Shown here: in pieces, positions 1-7,481 of the stretch | How positions within the stretch are numbered: the first letter of the stretch is position 1 | Layout of the letters: the number at the start of each line of letters is the position of its first letter | Origin: JANXLS01 sp038227045 | GTDB lineage: Bacteria; Planctomycetota; SZUA-567; H5-PLA8 | Length of the DNA: 32,622 nucleotides | Direction of reading: 5' to 3' | Assembly (NCBI GenBank): GCA_038227045.1 | Contig: JBBRQD010000062.1 | Span: forward strand, 1-32,622 | Position numbers and translations under genes: made by a program | The notes under the pieces: model-generated | Database searches by the model: none | What the model was told of the DNA's origin: nothing | What the model saw: only the letters and a program-made list of their open reading frames with translations

Positions 1-327
1 AAAATCAATTATTGGCAGCGCCAGCGGAAAAAAGCAGCCGTCTCGCATCGACGTAAAGCCCTTCGCCTGTTACATACGAATGGCATATACTTATGGCAGC
101 TTACCAAATGTTTCGGTGCTCAGTTAGCGTTGTAGTGTTAGGATTCACACTGTTCGCATCTCTCGCGTTCTCCGCATTTTTGCCGGTGTTCGTTTTTCTG
201 GCATTTCCGCGAGCAACTATTCCGCCGGAATTCCGAGACCATTGTGCAGTGCTCGGATCATTTTCAGCGTGAGCGGGCGCTTGCGAATAAGGACTTCCGA
301 TACTTTCTCGAGATTCCCGCTTGCAAC
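1..327. other. Left-edge region with no convincing intact gene
   Basis: No open frame here has protein-like composition or a ribosome binding site. On the minus strand, positions 95 down to 5 encode a short stop-bounded peptide containing YVTGEGLYVDA. This resembles the C-terminal end of short-chain dehydrogenases (usually ITGxxxxVDGG). It has no start codon and is preceded by an in-frame TAA, so it could be a decayed fragment or chance. The rest of the stretch is featureless to the eye. Confidence 0.4.
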
Positions 328-573
328 TCAACGTCTTTCCCGCTTCGCATCGTTCGCACCCGGTTCAACGTTTGGCACTTGAGCGAGAGCCTTTTCATAG
401 CAAGTCCGGTTTCCTCGTTTCGCGCGTTGGGCGAGGTACGACTCTGTCATGAGCGCTGACATTTTTTCAGCGACGGCCGAGGAGATGAATTGGTCAACTG
501 TGATCTTGTCTTTTTTTGCCAGCGTCTTGAGTTGTTTGCGGAGCGATTCTGGGATTCGGATGCGTAAATTCAT
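328..573 (-). CDS. Ribbon-helix-helix antitoxin, HicB-like, partner of PIN toxin
   Basis: An 81-aa protein that should bind DNA as a dimer and neutralise the PIN ribonuclease encoded just upstream. The N-terminus MNLRIRIPESLRKQLKTLA, followed by a DQFISSAVAEKMSAL helix, is the beta strand and two helices of a ribbon-helix-helix domain. The charged tail (about residues 45-81) is the usual toxin-wrapping part. The ATG overlaps the toxin stop in ATGA, and a GGAG lies 7 nt upstream, inside the toxin's last codons, so the two are translationally coupled. The toxin-first order is the reverse of most type II systems but occurs in PIN/RHH pairs. The family call comes from motif recognition. Confidence 0.8.
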   Translation of the reverse strand: MNLRIRIPESLRKQLKTLAKKDKITVDQFISSAVAEKMSALMTESYLAQRAKRGNRTCYEKALAQVPNVEPGANDAKRERR

Positions 574-1004
574 CGATTTTCTCCGATCAGGCTTAGCAGC
601 GTTGCGGGATCAATGGCTTCGACGCCCAGTTGCTTTATCCCCACAAAATCGCGCTTATTGTAAGTGACAATGTAATTGCAGTTCGCCTTAATGGCCAATT
701 CCAAAACCATATCATCGCTGGGATCACGCAGATGTGGCCGCCACAAAAAGTAGATCTCGTGATGCGTTCCAACGGCGCAATGGTAGTCGATGATCGCATC
801 GACTGCCGCCTTGTTGATGCTTAGTTCTGGCAACTCCCGCATGAGCACTTCTTCGTATTCAAGCACAAGCGGAACGGAAAGATGTATATCGAAAAATCCT
901 TTTCCCACCATGTTAAGCATTTCATACGCATATCCACGACGCGAGCGCAAGCCGGCTATTATTGCGCTGGTGTCGATGACGATTTGCGGGACGATCAAGG
1001 GCAT
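570..1004 (-). CDS. PIN-domain toxin (putative VapC-like endoribonuclease)
   Basis: A 144-aa PIN-fold protein, of the usual length for the 'putative toxin-antitoxin system toxin component, PIN family' group. Acidic residues in expected places are D11 (VIDTSAII), E49 (VLEYEE), D97/D98 (DPSDDMVLELA) and D119 (NKRDF), which would coordinate the catalytic metal. PIN toxins of this kind cleave RNA, often tRNA or rRNA; the target here cannot be read from sequence. It is first in a two-gene operon with the overlapping antitoxin. The start is preceded only by a weak GGAAA. The promoter would lie in or beside the hairpin at 1032-1059, which separates it from the end of nrdJ. Confidence 0.85.
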   Translation of the reverse strand: MPLIVPQIVIDTSAIIAGLRSRRGYAYEMLNMVGKGFFDIHLSVPLVLEYEEVLMRELPELSINKAAVDAIIDYHCAVGTHHEIYFLWRPHLRDPSDDMVLELAIKANCNYIVTYNKRDFVGIKQLGVEAIDPATLLSLIGENR

Positions 1005-1031
1005 CGACGTTTTTCCAGATTTGATGTATGT

Positions 1032-1059
1032 GACGAATGGCGCTTGCGCGCCATTCGTC
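1032..1059. repeat. Perfect 12-bp hairpin upstream of the PIN toxin
   Basis: GACGAATGGCGC (1032-1043) and its exact complement (1048-1059) flank a 4-nt loop. It lies between the nrdJ stop and the toxin start on the minus strand. There is no U-tract on either side, so it is not a standard intrinsic terminator. It could attenuate read-through, stabilise the nrdJ 3' end or serve as an operator for the TA operon. Confidence 0.6.
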
Positions 1060-1074
1060 TCAAATCAATAAACT

Positions 1075-1104
1075 GGGCGGGTTGGAAACCCGCCCTACTT
1101 TTTT
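1075..1104 (+). terminator. GC-rich hairpin at the nrdJ 3' end, terminator-like on the plus strand
   Basis: A 9-bp stem (GGGCGGGTT / AACCCGCCC, loop GGA, 1075-1095) is followed on the plus strand by TACTTTTTT. That is an intrinsic-terminator shape for transcripts reading rightward into nrdJ. For nrdJ itself (minus strand) the hairpin starts 8 nt after the stop codon and lacks a following U-tract. It belongs to a family of similar GC-rich hairpins found at several gene ends in the window. Confidence 0.55.
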
Positions 1105-3772
1105 AGCACTTGCTGTATCCGCATGCGCCGCACTTTACGCACCCTTCCATGAAGGCCAATGTTCCGGCGCCGCAGTCGGGGCATTTTAGTTTGAAGTTGT
1201 TCAGGCGTTCTTCGTTGAGCTGCTCGCGGAGAGTGCCTTTCATCAGCACTTTTGTTTCGCTGCCGTGGCCGATTACGTCCAGGACGTTGGGGCTGTGGCT
1301 CAGGCCGTTGGTCTGGGGGTGGGCGGCGTCTATGTCTACCTCTCCAAGCAGAATGGCTTTCAGGCCGTAGGCTTTTTTGGCGTTCCAGTATTTGCGGATC
1401 GTTTTGCCCAGCCCGTCTCCCAAGCTCATGACTCGGCCGTCTTTTGTGGGGATGGAGAGATGGCTTCCGATTCCTTCCAGTTGATCCATGACTAGATCCA
1501 TCGATCCGCCGCTTCTCAGGAAGAGGCTGACCATGCGGCAGATTGCTTCGAGATCGCTGGCGGCTACGTCGCCGGCTTTGCCGAGCTGGGCGAAGACTTC
1601 GAGTTCGCGCTCGCTGCGCGGGTCCACCGAGATCGTCAGATGCATGTGGCCGAACGGCGTGTTCTGGCGGATGCGGACTGCCGAGAGGATCGTCGGGGTT
1701 TTGACGGGCTTCAGGACAACTTCGCGCACCACTTCGCGGATGACTTCTTTGATCACGACTTGCGACGCTTCGGCCTTCTTTTCATCCTTCTTGGCCAGGG
1801 CCATGGGCTGGCCTTTGCGGCAGCCATCGCGGTAGACCGTGACGCCTTTGCAGCCCGTGGAGAACGCGAGATCGTAAATCTTGCGGACATCGTCGGGCGT
1901 GGCGTCGTGCGGGAAGTTGGTGGTTTTGCTGATGGAACTGTCGCAGTGCTTCTGGAACGCGGCCTGCATTTTCACGTGCCAGTCGGGCGCGATGTCGTGA
2001 GCGCAGACAAAGACTTTCTTGACGTCTTCGGGAATGTTGGGGATGTGGTGGAGCGAGCCTTCGGTCGCGATGCGGTCGAAGAGTTCCTGTTCGGCGTAGC
2101 CCCAATAATTATTCGCCTTCGCGACGCTTTTGAAGATGTCGTTGACTTCGGCCATCTTCTGCGCTTTGCCCGTGTGATCGCGCATGACTTCGCGGAAGAA
2201 GGCCAGCGAGAAGAGCGGTTCGATGCCGCCGCTGCAGTTGCTGATGATCGAGATCGTGCCGGTGGGGGCGACGGTCGTCGAGCAGGCGTTGCGCTGCTTG
2301 CGCTTCCATTCGGTCTCCCAGCGGCTGCCATGCCAGTTGGCAAAGACGCCGCGTTCGTCGGCCAGACGCTCGGATTCGTTGTGGGATTCGTCGTTGACGA
2401 ACTTCATGAACTTCTCGCCCCATTCGACGCCTTCGGGCGTGTTGTAGCCGATGCCCATCTTAAAGAGCGCGTCGGAGAAGCCCATAATGCCGAGGCCGAT
2501 CTTGCGGTTGCTCTTGCAGATGTGTTCGATCTGCGGGATGACGTAGTTGTTGACTTCGACGACGTTTTCGAGGAAGCGCGTGGCCAGATGCACGGCGCTG
2601 CGCAGGCCTTCCCAATTGTAGTTTTGTTTGGGCGAGACGCCCGAACCACTTTCTTCACAGAACAGGCCGAGGTTGATGCTGCCGAGATTGCAGGCTTCGA
2701 AGGGCAACAGGGGCTGCTCTCCGCAGGGGTTGGTGGCTTCCATTTCGCCGACATTGGGCGTGGGATTGGTCTGGCTGATGCGGTCGATGAAGACGATGCC
2801 GGGTTCGCCGGTGAGCCAGGCGTTCTGGACGATGGTGTCCCAGATGTCGCACATGCGCCAGATTTCGGGGCGGGCGTCGGCGGCGAGGGATTCGTACTTT
2901 TCGAGCGGTATCAGGTCGTTGAGCTGATACTGCTCGATGTTTAAGTCCTTCTGCAGCACGAAGCTCTTCTTATCGCGCGGGTTGGTGACGACGTTGGGCT
3001 GCTTGGGGTCCTTGAGATACGCTTCCATCCAGGCGTCGGGGACTTTGACGGAGATGTTGTAGTTCTGGAAGCGGCTGAGATCCTGTTTGGCGAAGATGAA
3101 TTTGAGGATGTCGGGCATGGTGATTGTGAGCATCATCATGTTCGCGCCGCGGCGGAACGCGCCCTGCTGGATGGCGTTGGTGGCTTCGGAGAGGACTTTC
3201 CAGAAGCTAATGGGGCCGGAGGTGGTGCCGCCGGAGGACTTGATCCAGTCACCGGTCGGGCGCAGGCGATCCATGGTGAAGCCCGTGCCGCCGCCGGCTT
3301 TTTGAATCAACGCGGTGGCTTTGACGGTGTCGAAGATTTCGTGGATGGAATCGCCGAGAGGCAGCACGAAGCAGGCGGAGAGCATGCCCATTTCGCGGCC
3401 GGCGTTCATCAGGGTCGGGCTGTTGGGCATGTAGATGCCCTTGACCATGATGTCGAAGTAACTTTTTTCGATGCGTTCGACATCGGCGGGCGTTTTGCCG
3501 TATTTCAGTTCGGCGGAGGCGATGGTGTGGGCGACGCGGTGGAAGAGGTCTTCGGGCGTTTCGGTGCATTTGCCGTCGGGGCCTTTTTTGAGGTAGCGGC
3601 TCATCAGGACGCGGATGCAGTTGTCGGTCAAGCCGAGCGCTTTGCCGTTGGCCCAGATCGGGTCGACGGGCTTGGCAGCAGGCGCGGGTTTGTGCGCGGT
3701 GGCTTCTTGAATAATTTCAGTGCGATCTTTAACAGAAATGCTCGGTGCTGATGTATCTTTTGTGCAAATCAT
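1103..3772 (-). CDS. nrdJ: Vitamin B12-dependent (class II) ribonucleotide reductase
   Basis: Converts ribonucleotides to deoxyribonucleotides, using adenosylcobalamin to make the active-site thiyl radical; it works without oxygen and needs no separate radical subunit. The 889-aa length fits the single-chain NrdJ family. SACFVLP (C134) supplies one redox cysteine. NPCGEQPLLPFEACNLGSIN carries the NxCxE radical site (N348, C350, E352). The radical-enzyme core also shows RGANMMMLTITMPDI and APTGTISIISNCSGGIEP. A TSCPD-type domain follows, and a C-terminal zinc ribbon with paired cysteines (CPDC, CVKCGAC) ends in the YSKC tail that relays electrons. The ATG has an AGAGGAG site 6 nt upstream. No NrdR gene and no cobalamin riboswitch were seen nearby. 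Confidence 0.96.
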   Translation of the reverse strand: MICTKDTSAPSISVKDRTEIIQEATAHKPAPAAKPVDPIWANGKALGLTDNCIRVLMSRYLKKGPDGKCTETPEDLFHRVAHTIASAELKYGKTPADVERIEKSYFDIMVKGIYMPNSPTLMNAGREMGMLSACFVLPLGDSIHEIFDTVKATALIQKAGGGTGFTMDRLRPTGDWIKSSGGTTSGPISFWKVLSEATNAIQQGAFRRGANMMMLTITMPDILKFIFAKQDLSRFQNYNISVKVPDAWMEAYLKDPKQPNVVTNPRDKKSFVLQKDLNIEQYQLNDLIPLEKYESLAADARPEIWRMCDIWDTIVQNAWLTGEPGIVFIDRISQTNPTPNVGEMEATNPCGEQPLLPFEACNLGSINLGLFCEESGSGVSPKQNYNWEGLRSAVHLATRFLENVVEVNNYVIPQIEHICKSNRKIGLGIMGFSDALFKMGIGYNTPEGVEWGEKFMKFVNDESHNESERLADERGVFANWHGSRWETEWKRKQRNACSTTVAPTGTISIISNCSGGIEPLFSLAFFREVMRDHTGKAQKMAEVNDIFKSVAKANNYWGYAEQELFDRIATEGSLHHIPNIPEDVKKVFVCAHDIAPDWHVKMQAAFQKHCDSSISKTTNFPHDATPDDVRKIYDLAFSTGCKGVTVYRDGCRKGQPMALAKKDEKKAEASQVVIKEVIREVVREVVLKPVKTPTILSAVRIRQNTPFGHMHLTISVDPRSERELEVFAQLGKAGDVAASDLEAICRMVSLFLRSGGSMDLVMDQLEGIGSHLSIPTKDGRVMSLGDGLGKTIRKYWNAKKAYGLKAILLGEVDIDAAHPQTNGLSHSPNVLDVIGHGSETKVLMKGTLREQLNEERLNNFKLKCPDCGAGTLAFMEGCVKCGACGYSKC

Positions 3773-3835
3773 GCGTTTCTCCTCTTTCGGCCCCCAGCAA
3801 TAGGGGCACCTTCTTGGCCTATTTTATACCGTTCG

Positions 3836-3861
3836 CCCGTACGCCCATGCGCCCGACGCCC
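3836..3861 (-). promoter_or_regulatory. Four GGG tracts in the nrdJ leader (G-quadruplex motif)
   Basis: On the minus strand four GGG runs are spaced 4, 5 and 5 nt apart (GGGCGTCGGGCGCATGGGCG, then TACGGGCG). This satisfies the simple G3-N1-7 quadruplex rule. It lies between the predicted transcription start near 3871 and the ribosome binding site at 3779-3784, so it would sit in the 5' leader RNA. Equally it is a degenerate tandem repeat of CGCCC with a 7-8 bp period. Confidence 0.5.
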
Positions 3862-3877
3862 AATTGCATCCCACAGT

Positions 3878-3905
3878 ATTATACATCCTAAAATATAACT
3901 AACAA
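3878..3905 (-). promoter_or_regulatory. Predicted sigma-70-type promoter of nrdJ
   Basis: On the minus strand a TTGTTA -35 (3900-3905) is followed after 16 bp by a perfect TATAAT -10 (3878-3883). A transcription start near 3871 would give a leader of about 100 nt before the nrdJ ATG. Confidence 0.6.
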
Positions 3906-4083
3906 GCATAATTTTAGGGACAATTCTTTTCGGATTTGAGACGCCAGGGATTTTGGAAGAATACGACTCGTTTCCGCGATCCCCAGCGCCTCAATTTCCT
4001 CACTTTAAAAGGATCGTCCATTGACAAGCCGACTTGAATGAAAAAAGTGGCTCAACAACAAACTGTTGAATGTTTCACGCATC

Positions 4084-4105
4084 ATACCCCAACAGGTTGG
4101 GGTAT
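4084..4105. promoter_or_regulatory. Perfect 22-bp palindrome, probable operator
   Basis: ATACCCCAAC and GTTGGGGTAT flank a 2-bp centre (4094-4095). A 10-bp arm with a 2-nt centre is too tight for an RNA hairpin, so a dimeric DNA-binding protein site is more likely. A weaker palindrome is centred 34 bp to the left, about three helical turns away. It lies about 180 bp upstream of the nrdJ promoter and about 310 bp upstream of the rightward gene. The cognate regulator is unknown. Confidence 0.5.
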
Positions 4106-4135
4106 CAAAATATTTTCGGAACAAAGTTTTCCACA

Positions 4136-4189
4136 ACTTTTCCACTGCTTAAATTCATGCGCTGCTTGAATTTGCGCGGAAGGAAAAGT
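4136..4189. repeat. Long imperfect hairpin
   Basis: Outer arms ACTTTTCC (4136-4143) and GGAAAAGT (4182-4189) and inner arms AAATTCA (4151-4157) and TGAATTT (4167-4173) are perfectly complementary, with unpaired stretches between them. The outer arm overlaps one of the DnaA-box-like 9-mers. Confidence 0.45.
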
Positions 4190-4239
4190 GGCGGTGTGGG
4201 AAATGATTTTTTGAGTGGATAACGGGAATAGTGTTATAT

Positions 4240-4300
4240 TGACGAGTAGAATTTCTCACAAAGGCGCTGAGAACACCAAGAAGCACAAAGGAGACAAGGA
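4240..4300. repeat. Dispersed 'CACAAAGGCG...CACAAAGGAG' intergenic repeat
   Basis: A purine-rich, low-complexity run (CACAAAGGCGCTGAGAACAC, then more AAAG and GGAG blocks) that is open in one frame but does not look like protein. A related sequence of CTTTGCG blocks in the opposite orientation lies at 10690-10720, before the anti-sigma gene. This points to a dispersed repeat and not to coding sequence. Confidence 0.45.
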
Positions 4301-4418
4301 GACGCATGGAAATATGGCTGCATACTTTGTGTTTTTTGGAGTTCAAAGAAGAGTCGTAGACAAGCGCACACTCTTGCAAAGAAAACACAATCCCCTTACG
4401 ATTACTTCGAGATTCCTT

Positions 4419-5504
4419 ATGCGAACGCATTTGCTCCTATGGCTCCTGCTTGCTTTTCCGCTCAACGCGGCGGAAACTCCGCGCACGTTTCCATTGTGGG
4501 ACGGCAGGGAGACGGTTGAAGCTTATGTCGCGAAAGTCAATCTTCCTCCGACGAAATCCGTCGATCTTGGCGGCGGCGTCATGCTCGACCTTGTGCTGAT
4601 CCCCGCCGGACAATTTATCATGGGGACGCCGGAACCTCAGAAGCCCCGCGTCTCAGTCGAAATCGCCACTTATTGGGCAATCTTTGGCGGCACGTTCCTG
4701 CTTGCGTTTTCCTCTATGCTTGTAGTGAGACTGCTGCAAAAAAAGAAGGTTTCTTTTTCGTTGCGTTACCTGTTGCTCATTACGGCGCTGTGCGGCCTAT
4801 TGGTTGGCGGCCTCGCCCGCCGGTCGCTGGCATTTCAAGAATTGAATCGGTACGAAACGGCCATGAAGGCGTATCGCGAATTTGCCACCTATCCTGAAAA
4901 ACCCGCGCATTCGGTAACGTTGACGCGGCCTTTTTACATGGGCAAGTACACGATTACGCAGGCACAATACGAAGCGCTAATGGGAACTAATCCAAGCATC
5001 TTTAAGAATGTTCAAGGGCCGGTGGAGAACGTCTCGTGGAACGATGCCGCGGAGTACCTCAAGAAACTCAATACGCTGTTGCACGACCCCGCGTTCAACG
5101 CAATCTTGCCCACGGAAGCACAGTGGGAGTATGCCTGCCGGGCGGGGACACAGACGCGGTTTAATTCCGGCGATCGCGACAGTGATTTGGACGCTGCCGG
5201 GTGGTTCAAGAATAACAGCGGAGGCAAGACGCATCCAGTGGGGGGAAAGAAGGCCAATGCCTTCGGTCTTTACGACATGCACGGGAACGTGAAGCAATGG
5301 TGCCAGGATTGGTTCGGCGTATACTTTGCAACGCCCGCAATCGATCCAAAGGGACCGGCAAATGGCGTGGGGCGTGTATTGCGCGGCGGCTCATCATTCG
5401 ACTTCGCGTGGCACTGCCGTTCAACATGCCGGAGCATCATCTACCCTCCAGATACCCGGCAGCTCCCCTTCAGCTTTCGCATTGTCATCAATCTTAACGA
5501 ATAA
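4419..5504 (+). CDS. Formylglycine-generating-enzyme/sulfatase-modifying-factor family protein with inserted membrane hairpin
   Basis: A 361-aa member of the SUMF1/FGE-sulfatase fold. It starts at MRTHLLLWLLLAFPLNAAE, a clean signal peptide; the upstream open frame is repeat sequence. Family landmarks are LVLIPAGQFIMGTPE (58-72), PFYMGKYTITQAQY (from 171), ENVSWNDAAEYLKKLN, LPTEAQWEYACRAGT, AFGLYDMHGNVKQWCQDW and VLRGGSSF. In ordinary members the MGTPE strand is followed within about 10-20 residues by the PFYMGKY strand. Here about 90 residues with two membrane helices (about 84-105 and 115-136) come between. FGE activates sulfatases, but most bacterial relatives have other or unknown roles. 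I see no proof of the FGE catalytic cysteine pair, so enzyme activity is not claimed. Confidence 0.85.
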   Translation: MRTHLLLWLLLAFPLNAAETPRTFPLWDGRETVEAYVAKVNLPPTKSVDLGGGVMLDLVLIPAGQFIMGTPEPQKPRVSVEIATYWAIFGGTFLLAFSSMLVVRLLQKKKVSFSLRYLLLITALCGLLVGGLARRSLAFQELNRYETAMKAYREFATYPEKPAHSVTLTRPFYMGKYTITQAQYEALMGTNPSIFKNVQGPVENVSWNDAAEYLKKLNTLLHDPAFNAILPTEAQWEYACRAGTQTRFNSGDRDSDLDAAGWFKNNSGGKTHPVGGKKANAFGLYDMHGNVKQWCQDWFGVYFATPAIDPKGPANGVGRVLRGGSSFDFAWHCRSTCRSIIYPPDTRQLPFSFRIVINLNE

Positions 5505-5532
5505 ACTAATTTCATAATTTTGGAGTTCACAA

Positions 5533-6261
5533 ATGATATCCAGGATCGCTCTCTTCGTACTGTTCGCCAACATCTCCCTCTTCGCCGAAGACGCCATCAA
5601 ACCTGCCGACGACATCTCGATTTTCAAGAAGGATGCGCGCATTTTGTTTCAGGGGGATTCCATCACCGATGGCAATCGCGGGCGCAGCCCTGATCCGAAT
5701 CACATTCTCGGGCATGGCTATCAGTTCATTGTCGCTGCGAAATATGGGGCGCTGCTGGCTGAGCGCAATTTGACGTTTATCAATCGCGGCGTCAGCGGCA
5801 ACACGGTGCTCGACCTTGAAAAGCGCTGGCAGAAAGACACGCTCGATCTCAAGCCCGACGTGCTCAGCATACTGATCGGCGTCAACGACAACGGCCGCAA
5901 CATTCCGATGGAGCAATACGAACAAGTCTACGACAAACTCCTGACCGACACGAAAGCCGCATTCCCGGACGTAAAGTTCGTCCTGTGCGAACCGTTCCTT
6001 TTCCCCAACAGCAAGAAAAACGCGAACCCCGGCCCCGCGAACGAAAGCATCAAGAAGCGCCAGGCGATCGTCGCCAAACTCGCCGAAAAACATCACGCCG
6101 CGCTCGTCCATTTTCAGAAAGTTTTCGACGACGCGTGCGAAAGAGTCCCTGTTGAACATTGGATCTGGGATGGAGTCCACCCAACATATTCGGGGCATCA
6201 GCTCATGGCCGAGGAATGGGAGCGGGTGGTTCGGGCGTTTTGGCCGGCAGTCGCGAAGTGA
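5533..6261 (+). CDS. Secreted SGNH/GDSL-family hydrolase
   Basis: A 242-aa exported esterase-like enzyme of the SGNH fold, which typically removes acyl groups from carbohydrates or lipids. An N-terminal signal peptide (about 1-18, ending LFAED) is followed by block I FQGDSITDG (nucleophile S43), block II INRGVSGNT (G86), block III IGVNDN (N118) and block V DGVHPTYSGH (D213, H216), a complete catalytic set. GGAG lies 7 nt before the ATG. The gene starts 28 bp after the FGE-like gene, so the two may be co-transcribed. It converges with the sialidase-like gene, with a gap of only 9 bp. The substrate is unknown. Confidence 0.9.
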   Translation: MISRIALFVLFANISLFAEDAIKPADDISIFKKDARILFQGDSITDGNRGRSPDPNHILGHGYQFIVAAKYGALLAERNLTFINRGVSGNTVLDLEKRWQKDTLDLKPDVLSILIGVNDNGRNIPMEQYEQVYDKLLTDTKAAFPDVKFVLCEPFLFPNSKKNANPGPANESIKKRQAIVAKLAEKHHAALVHFQKVFDDACERVPVEHWIWDGVHPTYSGHQLMAEEWERVVRAFWPAVAK

Positions 6262-6270
6262 CAGGGTGAT

Positions 6271-7431
6271 TCAATACAATATTGTGAACCCGCCCTTGGA
6301 ATTTGGGAATGCTGCCGCAAAGCTCCATTTTGGAATGCCGGCGTTTGTTCCTTTCACCGCGGTTGGCTTTCCGTCCTTGTCATACGCCTGCCAGGCCAGG
6401 CTGCCTCCGCGGTCCCAACCGGTTCCTTCCGTCCAGACGAAGAGTGTTTCGTGAGCGGCGTTGAGCGCTAAGGCCGGATGCTTGCGGCCCCTCCCTGCTC
6501 CGGGCGCGGCGACTGGGGAGGTGGGTTTTAGATCGCTGCCGAAGTGTGTGAAAAAGACTTGTCCGTTGTTTTCCCAGGCGCATTCCAGACCCATCGGGCT
6601 CTCATAGAAAACAGAGGAACTCATCGGACATTGATTCAACTGCCAGGTGTCCAGCTTTGTGCCGCTGAAACCGCCGCCGCTTTTGGATGAAATCAAGACC
6701 ATGCCGCGCTGCACTTTTTCGGTTGCCGCGCGATAGAGGGCGAACACATTGCCGCTCGCGTCCGTGGCGGCGCTCATGCCGCAGCATCCACATGCACCGG
6801 TTTTTTCGCCGATTGCGGCGGTTTCAGCGGCGAATGTTTTGCCGTCATCGCTGGACCGCGCAACCCACGCGCGCCGCAATTCCTCGCCGGGAACGCCGGG
6901 TTCGCCCTGCCCGTGCCAGAAGACGTAGACGTTTCCTTTTTCGTCGGCGGCCACAGCCCCGCCGCCATCAAGGCCGTAATGCGTGGAGATAACATTGCGC
7001 TGCGGTTCGAAAGCCGTTCCCGCGTCGTTAAGCCGGGAGTACAGCATCGGCGTTTCTTTTTTCGGGCCTTTCGGTTCAGCGGCGTTGGAGCCGTTCCAAG
7101 CGACATGCACGCGTCCATTTTTTCCAAGTGCCAAGCGAGCGCCGCGAATGGTGCCTTTGGCAATCGCGCTGGAGGGCTGACTGTTAACTCGAAGGGGATC
7201 AGAAAACGTGACGCCATCGTCTTTCGATTGGACATAAAAAACATCGCCGGCGTCAGGTTCGCCCTTGAAATAAATAAGATGCAGCACGCTTTTTGAGTCC
7301 ACCATGCCTTGCGGCTGAATGCCGCCGTTGGGGACGCGCTGCAAAGTGACTTCCGTTGCAATGACATGCACGGAAATGAGGAGACAAAATGAGAGAGCGG
7401 TAAGACACCGCGAAGATGGACCGATTAACAT
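6271..7431 (-). CDS. Secreted sialidase-like (BNR/Asp-box) beta-propeller protein
   Basis: A 386-aa exported protein with a signal peptide (about 1-26, ending SVHVIATEV). Repeated Asp-box-like motifs, S-x-D-x-G-x-T-F (SKDDGVTFSDP, SSDDGKTFAAE), mark a six-bladed sialidase-type propeller. A CGCCG cluster near the middle is unusual and may be a disulfide or metal site. True sialidases carry an arginine triad, which I cannot confirm, so 'sialidase-like' is a fold call. It converges with the SGNH hydrolase and lies 50 bp downstream of the small secreted protein on the same strand; all may act outside the cytoplasm on glycans. Confidence 0.75.
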   Translation of the reverse strand: MLIGPSSRCLTALSFCLLISVHVIATEVTLQRVPNGGIQPQGMVDSKSVLHLIYFKGEPDAGDVFYVQSKDDGVTFSDPLRVNSQPSSAIAKGTIRGARLALGKNGRVHVAWNGSNAAEPKGPKKETPMLYSRLNDAGTAFEPQRNVISTHYGLDGGGAVAADEKGNVYVFWHGQGEPGVPGEELRRAWVARSSDDGKTFAAETAAIGEKTGACGCCGMSAATDASGNVFALYRAATEKVQRGMVLISSKSGGGFSGTKLDTWQLNQCPMSSSVFYESPMGLECAWENNGQVFFTHFGSDLKPTSPVAAPGAGRGRKHPALALNAAHETLFVWTEGTGWDRGGSLAWQAYDKDGKPTAVKGTNAGIPKWSFAAAFPNSKGGFTILY

Positions 7432-7481
7432 GATGAGTCTCCCGATTTAAGTTGCCACTCAATTCAATAAACCACGGATCG

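Larger units (their letters stand above)
3906..4418. other. Structured intergenic region between nrdJ and the FGE-like gene
   Basis: About 510 bp without a gene. It holds an imperfect palindrome, TCAACA-N6-TGTTGA (4052-4069), the strong palindrome at 4084-4105, a long hairpin at 4136-4189, and three DnaA-box-like 9-mers: TTTTCCACA (4127-4135), TTTTCCACT (4138-4146) and TTATCCACT on the minus strand (4214-4222). A low-complexity repeat follows at 4240-4300. I read it as a divergent regulatory region plus repeats. An open frame runs through the right-hand part (from 4215) but is not protein-like before 4419. Confidence 0.5.

Noticed and set aside
101..331. 76-codon minus-strand frame at the left edge
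   Set aside because: No ribosome site, Asn/Arg/Ser-rich composition, and no recognisable motif.
1640..2944. Long plus-strand open frame (434 codons) opposite nrdJ
   Set aside because: Shadow of the strongly supported nrdJ gene; its protein is rich in repeated D/V/F/G/A with no known motif and no ribosome site.
4052..4105. NrdR boxes upstream of nrdJ
   Set aside because: The palindromes have a suitable size but do not resemble the A/T-rich ACAC-TATA-GTGT core, and they lie far from the predicted promoter, so they are left as an unassigned operator.
3773..4150. Cobalamin riboswitch for the B12-dependent nrdJ
   Set aside because: Searched by eye for the B12 box and the GCCACTG core on the minus strand; neither is present.
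4215..4418. N-terminal extension of the FGE-like protein
   Set aside because: It is translated low-complexity repeat; the ATG at 4419 starts a clean signal peptide.
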